Positions 1 to 11,782 of a stretch of 64,000 bases of DNA are shown one piece after another. The DNA comes from Apostichopus japonicus. Lineage: Eukaryota > Echinodermata > Holothuroidea > Aspidochirotida > Stichopodidae. A program made the translations under genes and the position numbers. A model generated the notes under the pieces. It was given only the letters and a program-made list of their open reading frames with translations, was not told the DNA's origin and searched no databases. Position 1 is the first letter of the stretch, and the number at the start of each line of letters is the position of its first letter. Location of the stretch: positions 19,791,418 through 19,855,417 of the forward strand of contig NC_092570.1 of assembly GCF_037975245.1 (NCBI RefSeq), written 5' to 3'.

Positions 1-128
1 ATATAATAACCCCACATAATCTCTCCAGAAATAGATGCATGCTGACTCTTAAACAGGAATAAAAGGAAAGTATCAATGGACTTAGAGAGTAGTACAAACA
101 TAGTGCTCAATGCAGTATTGTCTCTCAC
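1..128 (-). other. Intron, partial (left edge)
   Basis: Sequence downstream of the donor at 128-127. No coding similarity is visible; the next exon of the gene is outside the window. Confidence 0.8.
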
Positions 129-242
129 CGAATCATCCTCCAGAAACAGCGAGATACCTTCGATGGCGTTCACTTTCCTCAGATCATTCTCAACTGCCGT
201 CAGATAATGATTCAATCGCTCTGAAACGTCTTCTGGAAGATT
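129..242 (-). CDS. DGKH: DGK exon: last exon in window, before the SAM domain
   Basis: Thirty-eight codons: NLPEDVSERLNHYLTAVEND, LRKVNAIEGISLFLEDDS (window residues 1054-1091). It matches the helix before the Ser-rich stretch and SAM domain of DGK delta/eta. Acceptor cgtacag, donor TCG|gtgaga in phase 0. The SAM domain that drives oligomerisation would lie left of position 1, if this gene keeps it. Confidence 0.9.
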
Positions 243-1457
243 CTGTACGATTTCCAAAGGAGAAAACATAATGGGTTAATTAATTTGTATAATAAAAGTA
301 ATGTAATTATTGTACCGGCTAAAATGTATGTATGTATGTATGTGTATGTATATGTGATCTTCCCGCAAGCAGGAACTCGCGAAAGAAGCCATGGAGGCTT
401 TTAGACTCCAATCTGACCGAAGCCAATCTCTCGGCACACATCCATTTAACGTCCATGTTGGGAAGTTGTTATTGAACAACACCCTTGCCAGACGACACAC
501 ATTGCTGTCGGCGGGGAATCGAACCGGGGATCTCATGACTGGGAGACGCCGGCGTTAACCACTAGGCTATAAACTCCGCCTTAATAAACTCCTTAATAAC
601 TCCTTAAATAAACTTAATAAACTCCGCCTTAAATGTATACATCGTAATGAGCAAGGTTGTGGGGGAGTGGGGGTGTGGGTAAGGGAGGGGTGGCCCAACT
701 TTGGAAAAATGGGGGGTGTTTAGGAGCAAAGTGGTACTCTATGTTGCAACTTTTGAAACAATGTCGAAGATCTTTAGACTGTTTAGTTTTGTTCCGCACA
801 TAAAAGTTATATATGTATGTATTGTAAACTAGAATTGTTTTGCAATATTCTGTCTGCCAGTGGAGGGAGGGTGAGGGGGGAGGGGATGGGCCCCTCTGAT
901 ATTATTCTGGGGATGGGGACTAATGCCCCCAGAGATAAAGGTGTTTGTGTCCCTGGTAATGAGTGGTCCTGTAGCTGTGCTAGTCATGAGTGTGAAAGAC
1001 AGGGAAACGACACTGACATTATGTGTCTATTAACACATGATAAACACATAATTGGACACCAACTGAGCTTGCTAAGAGATCACTGTGGTTATTACCATAT
1101 GACTTTTTATATGAAAGGGACAATATTAAATGGTTAAAAGTACAATTGCAGGGTTGGAGATGGTAGCAGTATAGCATTATCTTCCACCTTGTTGATACAT
1201 GACATATTGCTTGGTTGGGACATTTCTAGGAAACAACAAAACCTGCATTAAAAAATGACTGTATACCCCTGGTCCCGTCCCTCTGTCACCCATCTATGCC
1301 AATGTGACCAAACATATCAACATTTTTGTTAGACACGACAAGAAGTGTTTGGAGGGGGGGTGTGGGGATCGGAAAGGGGCATGTGAATACCACTCACCCA
1401 GGGTATACACACATTTGAGGAATCCTTGTTACTGATCAAGACACACTCGATACTTAC
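243..1457 (-). other. Intron with SINE and G-rich stretches
   Basis: Holds the tRNA-derived SINE at 324-580, a local duplication of a short taataaactcc motif (571-630), and G-rich low complexity at 655-730 and 860-900. The remainder looks unique and has no supported gene. Confidence 0.7.
324..580 (-). repeat. tRNA-derived SINE
   Basis: On the minus strand the element begins with a tRNA-like head, ggcggagtttatagcctagt, carrying a consensus A box (TAGCCTAGTGG) and B box (GGTTCGATTCC) spaced as in a tRNA. A non-tRNA body of about 150 bases follows, and it ends in a (CATA)n tail at 324-355. No clear target-site duplication is visible. It lies in an intron, in the same orientation as the DGK gene. 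Confidence 0.85.
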
Positions 1458-1553
1458 CAAAGAATAGCTCTTCTTTGCCAGAAAAATGGTTGTCTCTCCG
1501 TGAAGACCTCTGGTACTGTTTATGACATCCACAAGTATCTTCTGACATGCTCC
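1458..1553 (-). CDS. DGKH: DGK exon: post-catalytic region
   Basis: Thirty-two codons: GACQKILVDVINSTRGLHGE, TTIFLAKKSYSL (window residues 1022-1053). Similar in place and pattern to the vertebrate [20 protein letters not shown] region. Acceptor atttgcag, donor TTG|gtaagt, phase 0. Confidence 0.9.
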
Positions 1554-2385
1554 CTGCAAATAAACAGAAAAGAATGGTAGCATATCTCAGGTGTCCTTGG
1601 CTTCATTTTGATCAACTATTAAAGTTGTCATAAACTTTGCGGTTAACATTTCAGATTTAGATCAACATCCTTTTGAATAGCTAAATGCAGCTGCCTGTTG
1701 TTGGTCACCAATTTCTGCTAAATATCAAACCTACCAAAGAATGCCCACAATAAAACAACAAACTGGTAACACTTCGACAACCACCTAGAATTCTTTTTTG
1801 CATTGAAAAACTTAATAAATAAGGATTAATTAAAAGGAGAGAAAATAAATCTTCTTTGACTGACCAAAGGGAGACAGCTGGCATTTTACAAATTTTAAAG
1901 CAAGGCTCAAGACGGTAGAGCTGATCAAACTATTCCTAAAATCTTCAAAGATGAAAAGATGCAAAATTTGAGCTTCTTCACATCCCGTGATAAAGTTTGC
2001 AAATTTGGTTGGGTTCTGTTAATTTAGACCAAACTATCCTCACTTGCTTTCTCAAATTGTTTTTTCTCTTTGAAAGACTTTAACCTTAATGCTATCAATG
2101 TCCTTACTTCACTCTATACAAACTTCAGATTTTCAAGATGAGTGGTTTCGTTATTTTAGACGATACCGCACTCATATCCATTGATCTAATAACTCTCTCT
2201 CTCTCTATCTCTAAAACAAGCAATAACTGAATTAAGCCAAAGATAGAGTGCCATAAGTATGTTTACAACAAACTTCTTTTACAAGAAACTAATTACCTTA
2301 GTAAGGTATAGACAAAGACTTTTGGAATAATAAATTTCTCCCATAATGCAGTGAGAAGATATGACCTTTGACCTGTTGCACTCAC
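1554..2385 (-). other. Intron, no recognised content
   Basis: AT-rich sequence with a short (CT)n run near 2193-2210. No supported gene or repeat. Confidence 0.6.
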
Positions 2386-2497
2386 CTCTGCCGTATGGCA
2401 ACTGCTATAGAACCTATCCAAACTGGCTGATACTGTCATTGCCAGGTGGAGCAGCTCAGATTCCATCTGACTGCTATGCTCTGCGGCTAATTTTACG
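2386..2497 (-). CDS. DGKH: DGK exon: post-catalytic helical region
   Basis: Reads VKLAAEHSSQMESELLHLAM, TVSASLDRFYSSCHTAE (window residues 984-1021), a predicted helix with hydrophobic heptads that aligns with the vertebrate segment ending in MDRVYG. Acceptor ttttgtag, donor GAG|gtgagt. Confidence 0.93.
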
Positions 2498-2854
2498 CTA
2501 CAAAGGAAATGGAAATAGAAGCATGAATCCCACTGTGTGATAGACAAGTCCCTTTATCCTGCTTCTTCACCCTAACCCAGTGTCATATGACTTAACAGCA
2601 GTAGTATCCCATCAGGAGTTGAACAAGTCACTTACATGCACTTCAACTATTTCCAGCAATCACAAACAATGTGCTTTCCAAAGACGAAGTTAAGGTTAAA
2701 GTTTTGAGTTTTCAGATGACTTAAGTGGAGACAACTCAGCACATTTAGTTGACATCAATTTAGAAAAGAGTTTGACGCCGTATTTTGGCATAAAACGCCA
2801 TGTTATCTGTCAACATTTCTGACTGTCTGTTGGCTCGTCCGTTGGCTGACTTAC
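2498..2854 (-). other. Intron, no recognised content
   Basis: Ordinary intron sequence of 357 bases; nothing else is visible. Confidence 0.6.
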
Positions 2855-2982
2855 CTCTCGATCAATCCGGAGACCGATTCACAGAAGTGTCTGACGATGG
2901 CCATCTCCTCATCCACCAGAGGCTGCTGGTGTTTCAGTGTTATCTTCCTCTCCTTCCAAGATTTAAGAGTATTCTCGAATGC
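2855..2982 (-). CDS. DGKH: DGK exon: post-catalytic helical region
   Basis: Reads AFENTLKSWKERKITLKHQQ, PLVDEEMAIVRHFCESVSGL, IES (window residues 942-984); AFE-TLKSW is conserved with vertebrates. Acceptor catccag, donor GAG AG|gtaagt (phase 2). Confidence 0.95.
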
Positions 2983-3542
2983 CTGGATGGGAAAGGAAGG
3001 TTATTTATATCAGTTCCACCTTCAAAAATTACAAAGGGAGGGAGGGAGGGACAGACAAGGAGAAAAGGAAAGGTACGGGCTGGTTAGCCAACATTCAGAA
3101 GCACAAATTTACATATAAATGTGGAGTCTGTATGACAATGGATAAGCAAGTGAGAAATCTTTCGTTGCTTCACTGTTTCCACTGACAGTTATTTTTTCCC
3201 CTCTTTCTGTGGGGCAGTGGTAAGGGAAGGGGGTAAAGCTGGTGGCATTTAAACATTCTAGCGATGATGAAATCTGATGTATGAAATCTTTGGTTTCGCA
3301 ACTGTCTGCAAGCCACGCATGGAAAGTTATGAGATATATGGGCAGAAACAGAAAAGACAATGCAAAAGAGTAAACAAGTGAACTGACAGCCGAAGTAAAA
3401 ATAACCACTCCATTAATAGAATTTTCAAATGTTTGGCCTTGAATTTCTATTTTCAAATTTCAAAAATGAAACAGTGCTGGTGGCAATCCCTTGACCAACA
3501 GGACCCTCAGCAGGCATAGTTTATATCCACGATAGATCTTAC
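2983..3542 (-). other. Intron, no recognised content
   Basis: Contains a purine-rich patch (3030-3075) that is pyrimidine-rich on the transcript. No coding similarity. Confidence 0.6.
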
Positions 3543-3677
3543 CTTATCTCTCACTAGCATTTGGGCCCTGTTCTTGTGAACGATCTTCATAACCCCAGGG
3601 GGTTGTACCCAAGCTTCACCATCAACTTGAACAGGTACACCCTCCTTTCCTAGGACTGTAATCTTCACCACACGACA
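3543..3677 (-). CDS. DGKH: DGK exon: end of DAGKa domain
   Basis: Forty-five codons: [45 protein letters not shown] (window residues 897-941). [14 protein letters not shown] is the conserved last strand pair of the accessory domain. Acceptor tctcatcag, donor AAG|gtaaga. Confidence 0.98.
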
Positions 3678-5002
3678 CTGATGAGAATCAAGATGAACGA
3701 TATTTATACTACAATTATTTTCCTGTCGTCAACGTTGCCACAGATCCTCTTGTAGTTTACTAAGTATTAAACCTGTACACTCAATTTGGCATAAATGCCG
3801 GGAAGAATAACCCAGCTCTCATCGAAAGTGTTGCATTCGGCTGGTGAGAAGCCACCATTCAGCTTAGTGATTTGTAGTATGAACTAGTTGCATTTCATAG
3901 ACTCCATTTCTCATCAGATTCACTTGGTTACTTGGGCAATGTTTTCTATGAGATCCTTGTCATATAAAAAAATGCACAATCATATTCAGAATGTACCCTC
4001 AACAGTTTATAGCTACAAAATAATAATAATCATAAATACCATATATTAAAGTGCTGTTATCATAAAATAAAACATGCTCAAGAGCACTGTACAAAAGAAC
4101 CAATTCCTGGAATATAAAATTACCAAACTCAAGAAAACCTAAAAGTAATAACAACAGCAATAAAAGTAAGAAATGATATAAGACAGGGTTATAAACTACA
4201 ATAAAGAACATAAAATTATAAATATACATAAAAAAAAATTAAAAAAACAATGGTTTCAAAACCAATTCTTTCAAGAAAAGTAGGCTAGGCTAGGTACCTC
4301 TGCTATGAAATTGTAGTAGGTTCTTAACAAAGTGTTACTATTTCTTTCCACAAAATGACTGAAGAGAGAATGGTTGTTTTACAATTTTGAACATCTGCTG
4401 TGATACCAAAGTAAATGTAAACTTCTGTTCCAGCGTAAAAGATGGCAATGAGATCAGCAGCAAATTGAAACAGTTATGAAGAAAATGTCCTATGGCTTCA
4501 GTCTTACATGAAAATTAGGCTAAATGGTCAGTACACATTACGGTGACCACGTTGTGGGGCCTAAGCTGTGTATCAATGTTGATGTTGGAAGTGTTAAATC
4601 CTCAAATAAAAACACGCAGCAAAGTAAGAAATCTTGGCACGTACTCTGTTGCCAACACTATTCCAATCAACTAACGTTTTTCGTTAAAGTAGATTCTTTT
4701 GTTCTAGCTGTTCTTCAATTACCTATAAGTTTGTAAGAGCAACAAAATTCTTTGCTTGATGGGATTCCAATCAAATAATAATCATTACCAATTTTATGAG
4801 AGAACATCTCAGCTGGTAATAAAAGCACATATATTTGTATCCATTTTGTTAGTCACTGGCTTTCAGTCTCCATTCTAGCCAATATGCTCTTTAAAACGTT
4901 TTTGCTATTTTCCACTCAAGTTTTCTGTACCCGATTGACTCATACAAATGAAATTTTGTGCTCTGAGCATTGTATGAACGGAAATCTTCCATCATGTCTC
5001 AC
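3678..5002 (-). other. Intron, no recognised content
   Basis: AT-rich with A-rich tracts near 4230-4250. No supported gene or repeat. Confidence 0.6.
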
Positions 5003-5116
5003 CTGAGCAATCCTGTGATGATGCAGGGTAATCATTCTTGACACGGCCATCTGAACACTACCAAACACAGCTACCACTTCTAAGATATGGTCATCAAAGG
5101 AGGGCGCTGTGAATGT
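5003..5116 (-). CDS. DGKH: DGK exon: DAGKa
   Basis: Thirty-eight codons: [38 protein letters not shown] (window residues 859-896). Acceptor ctatttcag, donor CAG|gtgaga, phase 0 at both ends. The FDD-LEVV-VFGS-QMA block is a DAGKa signature. Confidence 0.98.
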
Positions 5117-7396
5117 CTGAAATAGACAACAACAACAAAAATGACCTTGAAATGACCTCAGGGTATATTAGATGTATCGATGAATCAAAGTCAAAACTAA
5201 TTTGTTGGGATCAATTAAGCTAAATCCTGTGCTGTCTCAAATTGTTGCTAGCAGAGGTGAGTCTGAAGAAGTGGAAGGATGTGTCATTTCTCTTTGAAAA
5301 GGATGCAGGTTTTATCCTCTACTTTGAATATGTCAATGATCATGTTAAATAATAGAAGCAGCAAGTTCATGATAATTCTCTCTCTAAAACACATTTCCTT
5401 TTTCCTGACATTTGTTCATTCTCATGTCTGAGCCTTAAACACATTAAAGGGGCATACTCAAGGAATAATGTACTGTTTAATATTTCAAAGAGCAATGTTG
5501 AAGCTACACATTTCCAGGCCTTAAATATTGAAAATAATTTAGCTTTCTGTGTACTATCCAAAAACTGCTAGACATCAATTGTCTAGCAGTTTGACAATCT
5601 TTTCATCAAATTTTGCTTTCCAGATATCAAAAAAAAAGAAGAAATTCCCCGTAATTGAACAAAACTCGAAGGTGGATCCTGAAATTCTGTTTGTCCTTAA
5701 TGGTGAAGTTTCGCCAGGGGAATCCATTTAAATTGATGGGTTGATTTAAGTTTGCTATCAATGGTGGAGTGTAGTTTGGAAAGTTAGTTTACATTAATGG
5801 CATCATTTCAAATTTGCTTAAGGTCCACATTTTTCTTCTAAAAGGCTATACTTTGTAGGGAGATACTTATTACATTAATGATGCAACTTTTTTTAAAATT
5901 AAAGTCATGAGTTTGTCTTCAATGTTGAAGGTGAAGTTTGGTGTCCAGAATTTACATCAGCAACTGATAAAGTCAATCAAACTTGAGATATGCTTTATCC
6001 CAGTGATTGGAATTGTCAAAATGTAATTGGGAATATTTGTAGCATTAAGATATTAAACTGATCTTTAACACTACAAACACACAAAACTCTCAGGGGTGAA
6101 TCCAGGATTTTAGAAAAGAGGAGGGGTGGCACTAGGGTTACTGAAGCAAACTATTAAAAAAAAAGCTGAAATATTGGTTGTCAAATGGTGCATTCTGTGG
6201 GATATATACAAATTAGATACAAAAAAAGATTGAAAATTTTTGTGAGGTGAAAGGAGAAGGGGGGGGGGGGGAAGTTGTCCAATTCTGCTGTCATGTTCCT
6301 GTTTCTCCCATGTCCTACAGTTTCATTAATGCAGTAGGTCACCAATTACTTCTAACTCAGAATGGCTCTATTTTTTTTTCACCCAGTTTTAGTAAACACA
6401 TCTTCCAAGAGTTTATAACTTGACCACTTTAACTCTGCCTCGGAATGGTTATATTATTCACACGTAGCAATTTCCTTTAACCTACATGCAATCATTAAAA
6501 TTACCTAGTACCTGGAAGGACATTAAAATAAAAGACATATGCACACTTAAGAGCCTTTTCTTACAGTAGGCCCCATGCAACAAATAAACAGAGTGAGATT
6601 GGAGCGCTCTGCCCGAGGGCGATTTCCTGCCATTACGAAATCACGTTGTGTAATTACCGAAACTGATGTAACACAGAATCAGAAGGCACAACTAATTTAC
6701 AATGTTGTAGTCAACAGAAGCTAGTTTAATTCACTTGTTGGATGAAAAGCAGAAGCTGGCCAGACTTAACAGTTATAATGGTGACATGTTGGTTATTACA
6801 CATTAGATTTCCATGGTCTATTATACATTTTATACAGAGATGGGTGAGTGTTAGTTCAAATAACAGCATGATCTGTATGAAGCCCTACAAGTACTTTCTA
6901 TCGATTATCTCTCTCGTTGAGCCTGACAGTTATCCGTTAGGTGGAAACTATTGGCTACTTTACATTTTACTTTTACTTATGGATCGAAACTTGATATTCT
7001 TTCTTCTGTCTATGCCACTCTTGATAGATCATCACCAGACTTTGAATAGATTTTACCAATAGAATTGGGGGGGGGAGGGCTAAAGCCCGGGGTCAATTTG
7101 GGCTTGGGAAAACATCGATAGGGCCTGAGCTAATATTAGATAAAGAATAATATATTCTAAGGAAAAATGAAGGGTGCGTAAATGGGGCCTGGCAACATAA
7201 ATGTCTACGGCACGCCCTGACTCTTGATGTCTCTGATTAAAACAAAAGAAAAGAACAAACTTCAAGAACTTCACTGGGAGCAAAAGAAATTAAAAAATAT
7301 GCTAGAAATGATTTTTTTTAAATCTCTCTTTATATACATATAAAAAAAGCATCTCAAAACTAAAAATCAAGGATGATAAATGTTGCATCATCTTAC
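5117..7396 (-). other. Intron with homopolymer runs
   Basis: Mostly unique AT-rich sequence. A G run lies at 6258-6271, and a G-rich patch near 7068-7078. No coding similarity or transposon feature is clear. Confidence 0.6.
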
Positions 7397-7601
7397 ATCA
7401 TCTTCTTTGGTGGTTCCCCAAAAGTTGCCTCCTCCACCATAGCTAGCAATATTCAACACCACAATTCCCTGCAGGGTGGGTAGAGGTATCCGTTGACCAT
7501 CGCACTCCAGGTGAACCTTCTGCTCCAGGTTTCTGTAGGTTCGGTGGAGGAGCTCTTTGCCGCCTCTCATTCCGTACCACATGATATTCTTCTTTCGACT
7601 T
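7397..7601 (-). CDS. DGKH: DGK exon: DAGKa core
   Basis: Reads [68 protein letters not shown] (window residues 790-858), close to vertebrate DGKD/H throughout. Acceptor gcctcctcag, donor GAT|gtaaga, phase 0 out. Confidence 0.98.
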
Positions 7602-9254
7602 CTGAGGAGGCAAAATGGGTAAAAAATTATCGACATCCTGTAATCATCTGAGATTTGCACTTTGAATATAAACCATGATCATAATGCACTAACTTGAAAA
7701 TTATAATAGTGCAAAAGGAGCCTGTTGTACATGGAGCAGCAGTCTGGAAAATGAGAAATATTTCTCACCATTTGAAATATGTTTTTATGATCACAATTTA
7801 CTAACCACTTGGCACTATTTCAATACAGACTGTTAATACTAAGGAAAAAATGACATGCTAACATTGTTTTTTTTAAAGTTTTTAAAGGCTATGGAGGACC
7901 AGTCGTGCAAATTGAAATATTGCAACAATTTCAACTCCTGACTGAGATGGATTACGATTGGACATGGTCTTCTGGCAACTAGGAAGAAACAGCACAGAAT
8001 TCCAGCCATGAGACATTCACAACTCCTGACTGAGATGGATTACGATTGAACATAGTCTTCTGGCAACTAGGAAGAAACAGCACAGAATCCCAGCCATGAG
8101 ACATTCACAACTCCTGACTGAGATGGATTACGATTGAACATAGTCTTCTGGCAACTAGGAAGAAACAGCACAGAATCCCAGCCATGAGACATTCACAACT
8201 CCTGACTGAGATGGATTACGATTGAACATAGTCTTCTGGCAACTAGGAAGAAACAGTACAGAATTCCAGCCATGAGACATTCACAACTCCTGACTGAGAT
8301 GGATTACGATTGAACATAGTCTTCTGGCAACTAGGAAGAAACAGCACAGAATCCCAGCCATGAGACATTCACAACTCCTGACTGAGATGGACTACGATTG
8401 AAAATAGTCTTCTGGCAACTAGGAAGAAACAGCACAGAATTCCAGCCATGAAACATTCACAACTCCTGACTGAGATGGATTACGATTGAAAATAGTCTTC
8501 TGGCAACTAGGAAGAAACAGCACAGAATTCCAGCCATGAGACATTCACAACTCCTGACTGAGATGGATTACGATTGAAAATAGTCTTCTGGCAACTATGA
8601 AGAAACAGCACAGAATCCCAGCCATGAGACATCCACAACTGCTGACTGAGATGGATTACGATTGAACATAGTCTTCTGGCAACTTGGAAGAAACAGTACA
8701 GAATTCCAGCCATGAGACATTCACAACTCCTGACTGAGATGGATTACGATTGAAAATAGTCTTCTGGCAACTAGGAAGAAACAGCACAGAATTCCAGCCA
8801 TGAGACATTCACAACTCCTGACTGAGATGGATTACGATTGAAAATAGGCTTCTGGCAACTATGAAGAAACAGCACAGAATCCCAGCCATGAGACATTCAC
8901 AACTCCTGACTGAGATGGATTACGGTTGAAAATAGTCTTCTGGCAACTAGGAAGAAACAGCACAGAATTCCAGCCATGAGACATTCACAACTCCTGACTG
9001 AGATGGATTACGATTGAAAATAGTCTTCTGGCAACTAGGAAGAAACAGCACAGAATTCCAGCCATGAGACATTCACAACTGCTGACTGAGATTGTCTAGT
9101 TTGGTAAATTTTTGAAAATTAGGCATCTGGCAACTAGAGAGAAACAGTATGATGTAAAACCATATAACTGGGAATATTCAGTGATGGTCAATACTCACTT
9201 TAACAGTATTTCCTGCAATGAGACACATGGGGAACTTAAAAATGGTAAACTCAC
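7602..9254 (-). other. Intron dominated by the 88-bp tandem array
   Basis: About 1.2 kb of this 1.65-kb intron is the 88-bp minisatellite at 7929-9093. The flanks (7602-7928 and 9094-9254) look unique, apart from one degenerate unit fragment near 9120-9150. Confidence 0.75.
7929..9093. repeat. 88-bp tandem array, about 13 copies
   Basis: Units of 88 bp starting at cacaactcctgactgagatg repeat about 13 times with a few per cent divergence. On the gene strand each unit carries a pyrimidine tract followed by CTAG (gtttcttcctag), which resembles a splice acceptor. Frames that run through it on the minus strand are repeat artefacts, not genes. Confidence 0.97.
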
Positions 9255-9365
9255 CTGCACTTTTCAGGATGTTCCTCTCTTCTGGTGTGAAAGTCCAGAG
9301 ATATTTTAGCATCCATACCAATTCCCAAGTAGTTATTCATGACACAGGTTTCTGTAAATCCATCA
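9255..9365 (-). CDS. DGKH: DGK exon: start of DAGKa accessory domain
   Basis: Reads [37 protein letters not shown] (window residues 753-790). [18 protein letters not shown] is the conserved start of the accessory domain, which packs against DAGKc to complete the active site. Acceptor acatttcag, donor AG|gtgagt. Confidence 0.98.
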
Positions 9366-9539
9366 CTGAAATGTCAAGAGTTACTGTATGTTAAGTTCAG
9401 TTAAATGTGCACATACCTTCCAAATCATGAGTGGGAATATGGGAGATAAATGGAGGGGGGGCCTTGCCCTACTGAATCGGCAAATTTCTACAATTGTCAA
9501 AAGAACAGAAAAGAAAAGAAGTAAAAAGGAATATGCAGG

Positions 9540-11370
9540 GTTCGTACACTTTTTTCACAACAAAATTCAAGCACTTTTCAAGCACCAAATTTATGTTTTC
9601 AAGCACATGCTTATCATTAACAATAGACATTCTGTGAGACAGAGGCATAAAACATATCTAATGCAATGTGTACACTGGGTATATAAAGACATGATCAGTG
9701 TTGGATTTTCAGGTATTTGAGAAGGTTGTAAGTGGGACTACCAGTTTCAAAGATTTTCAAAGATTTTGGTAGTCCTGCAACAAACTTGGTAGTCCTTCCA
9801 AATTTTCCACCAAAATTGTTCACAGCATGCATGTGTTTACGTGATATATCCGAATTGTAACGACGCTACACGTGCGCCGCATACAAACAGTATTGTTTAT
9901 GATATACAATATAAATCCTACCAACTAGAATGATAAATAATTTATCGTTCAGGTAGGTAGGATTTAGATTGTTTACTACTGTACAGCTCACATGCGTACG
10001 TCCAGCAATGCATTTTCACTCGGCCTATAGACTGTCCATGTGTGATCGACTGTTGTTACAACCAGGGTAGAAATTAAGATTTGGCTTTGGGGGCAATTTT
10101 GGAAAATGAAAAGTTAAAAACGACCCTCTTAATGAATTTACGAGTTTTTTTAAGGTTTAGGGGTGCTCTTTTCTAAAATTCAACATGCTGTTTAAGGAAA
10201 TGGTTGTAAGCATTTAATAGGATAAAGTAAGCACAATTACCCTCTTCCTAGTGCTGCGACCTTAAAGCAAATTCATTAAAATTTTAATCGCAAAAATTTG
10301 CGATCGTTTAGCAAATAACGTCAAGACACCAAATATATAACGAAAAACCAACAACCCATCAACTGAAATAGAAAACATGTAGAAACACATAGAAAACAAT
10401 GTGTGTGGATGAAATCACCACCAAATACGAAACCATTATATACTGCTGAAAAGTAATCGAAGTTAAAACCTTCAATCCATCACCACAGCAACGGTGTACG
10501 TAAAATACAACATTCCCTCTTTAAGACATAGCACATACCATCCAAACAACTGCCGATTGTCAGTAAATTGAAATTGTAAACAAAGCTACGCATTTTTTTT
10601 TTTTTTTTGCAAACCGATGGTTGTCTACATTTCCCATTGACTTAGTGTGGCTGTTAGGCTAACATGTGGTCGAAGGTTGCAGTATTTCACGGATATTTTA
10701 GGTCTAGCTAACTGCGTCACAATTTCAGCAAATAAAGAGATGCTTAGGCTAGATTTTCCCGTTGACTATGTGTGGTGTTCGGCTACCATGCGCGCGACGA
10801 TAGCAGCAAGGAAAGTGTGTAAACAAAGCTACGCAAAGTTTATTTGGGGGGCAAACCATACCGATGGTTAGGCTACATTTCCCATTGACTTAGTGTGATT
10901 GTTAGGCTAAAATGTGGTCGAAGATTGAAGTTTTTCATGGATATTTTTATTCTTTATTTGCGACACAACTGAGCGAATAAACAGATGGCTAGGTTAGATT
11001 TCCATGTTGACTCTGTGTGAAGTTAGGCTACCATGTGGTCGGAGATTTGTGGGGATTTTTGGTTATTGTCGCTGGTACTGAAATTGCTTAGTGGAGGCCG
11101 TAATTTGCCAGTGACTGTGCGAGAAGTTTGCGGTGATTGTGGCCGACCCTCCCTCGTAATTTTTTAGACAACTAAGACATTCTTTTAAGTTTTTGTTTGT
11201 CACAATTTGACTATTCCACGGTAATTATTGTGTAACAATTACATACAAAATATGTTTTGAATTAAGCATGTTAAATTTCAATCACTTTTCAATGACATTT
11301 TCCAAAAATATAAGAAATCAAGTACTTTCAAGGCCTTGAAAACTGAACAATCAAATTCAAGCATTTTCAA
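9540..11370. mobile_element. Probable degenerate non-autonomous element
   Basis: The block is bounded by related direct sequences: attcaagcacttttcaagca near 9565 and attcaagcattttcaaggga near 11355, with more caagt(a)ctttcaaggccttg nearby. The interior holds a 243-bp duplication. Such Caag-rich ends are typical of dispersed repeats, but no protein remnant or clean terminal repeat is visible, so the class is unknown. Confidence 0.4.
10578..11060. repeat. Imperfect 243-bp tandem duplication
   Basis: The anchor aaacaaagctacgca occurs at 10578 and 10821, followed each time by related blocks ending in gttaggctaacatgtggtcg-type sequence. Within each copy a second, more diverged version of the same motif occurs (10735-10800, 10970-11040), so the array may be a four-fold amplification in two steps. 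Confidence 0.8.
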
Positions 11371-11670
11371 GGGAGCAAAATGAAAAAAAATATGAAAAAA
11401 AATGAGAAATAATTTCACAAACAGAAAACTGACTAAGGAGCGTAAAAAAATATTGTACGAAGCACAGGGAATTTTTTTTGGAGAAAGAGAGTGTCTTGAA
11501 CTAGTGCATCACTAATAAAGAAGGGGAGGGTGAGGGGGGTCGGAGGTGGGAGGTGCAGAGGGAATGGGGCTGTTTAATGATTTCTGGTTCAATCCTAGCT
11601 TTAACAAAAAGGAAAAACCGTACTCTGCATATTTTAAAATGTATAAAAGAAAGATGGAAAATATACTTAC

Positions 11671-11782
11671 ACACATTCCAGACCTTGGTCCATGAGAGGA
11701 GAAGCTGCGGCACAAAGGGCATCGGCATTAGCTAGGAGCACCTTACTGATTAAACCCCCAGCGTTGATGCCTCCACTGATGC
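11671..11782 (-). CDS. DGKH: DGK exon: linker just before the accessory domain
   Basis: Reads ISGGINAGGLISKVLLANAD then ALCAAASPLMDQGLECV (window residues 716-753). GG-ISK-LL-NAD matches the vertebrate GGSVISRLLINADP block as I recall it. Acceptor cctttag; donor GT|gtaagt leaves phase 2, which pairs with the T GAT start of the next exon. Confidence 0.93.

Larger units (their letters stand above)
9366..11670 (-). other. Intron with repeat-derived interior
   Basis: Contains a likely transposon-derived block at about 9540-11370, including a 243-bp partial duplication (10578-11060). No coding exon is visible. Confidence 0.6.

Noticed and set aside
507-580. tRNA gene
   Set aside because: A and B boxes are present, but the head continues into a SINE body and ends in a (CATA)n tail, so it is a SINE. 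The same applies at 25036-25106.
5549-5731. Other isolated short frames across the window, for example 5549, 6742, 37139 and 53155
   Set aside because: No similarity, no splice context and no codon signal; expected by chance in AT-rich introns.
8507-8713. Minus-strand frame in the 88-bp array
   Set aside because: Peptide repeats with the DNA unit; no family match.
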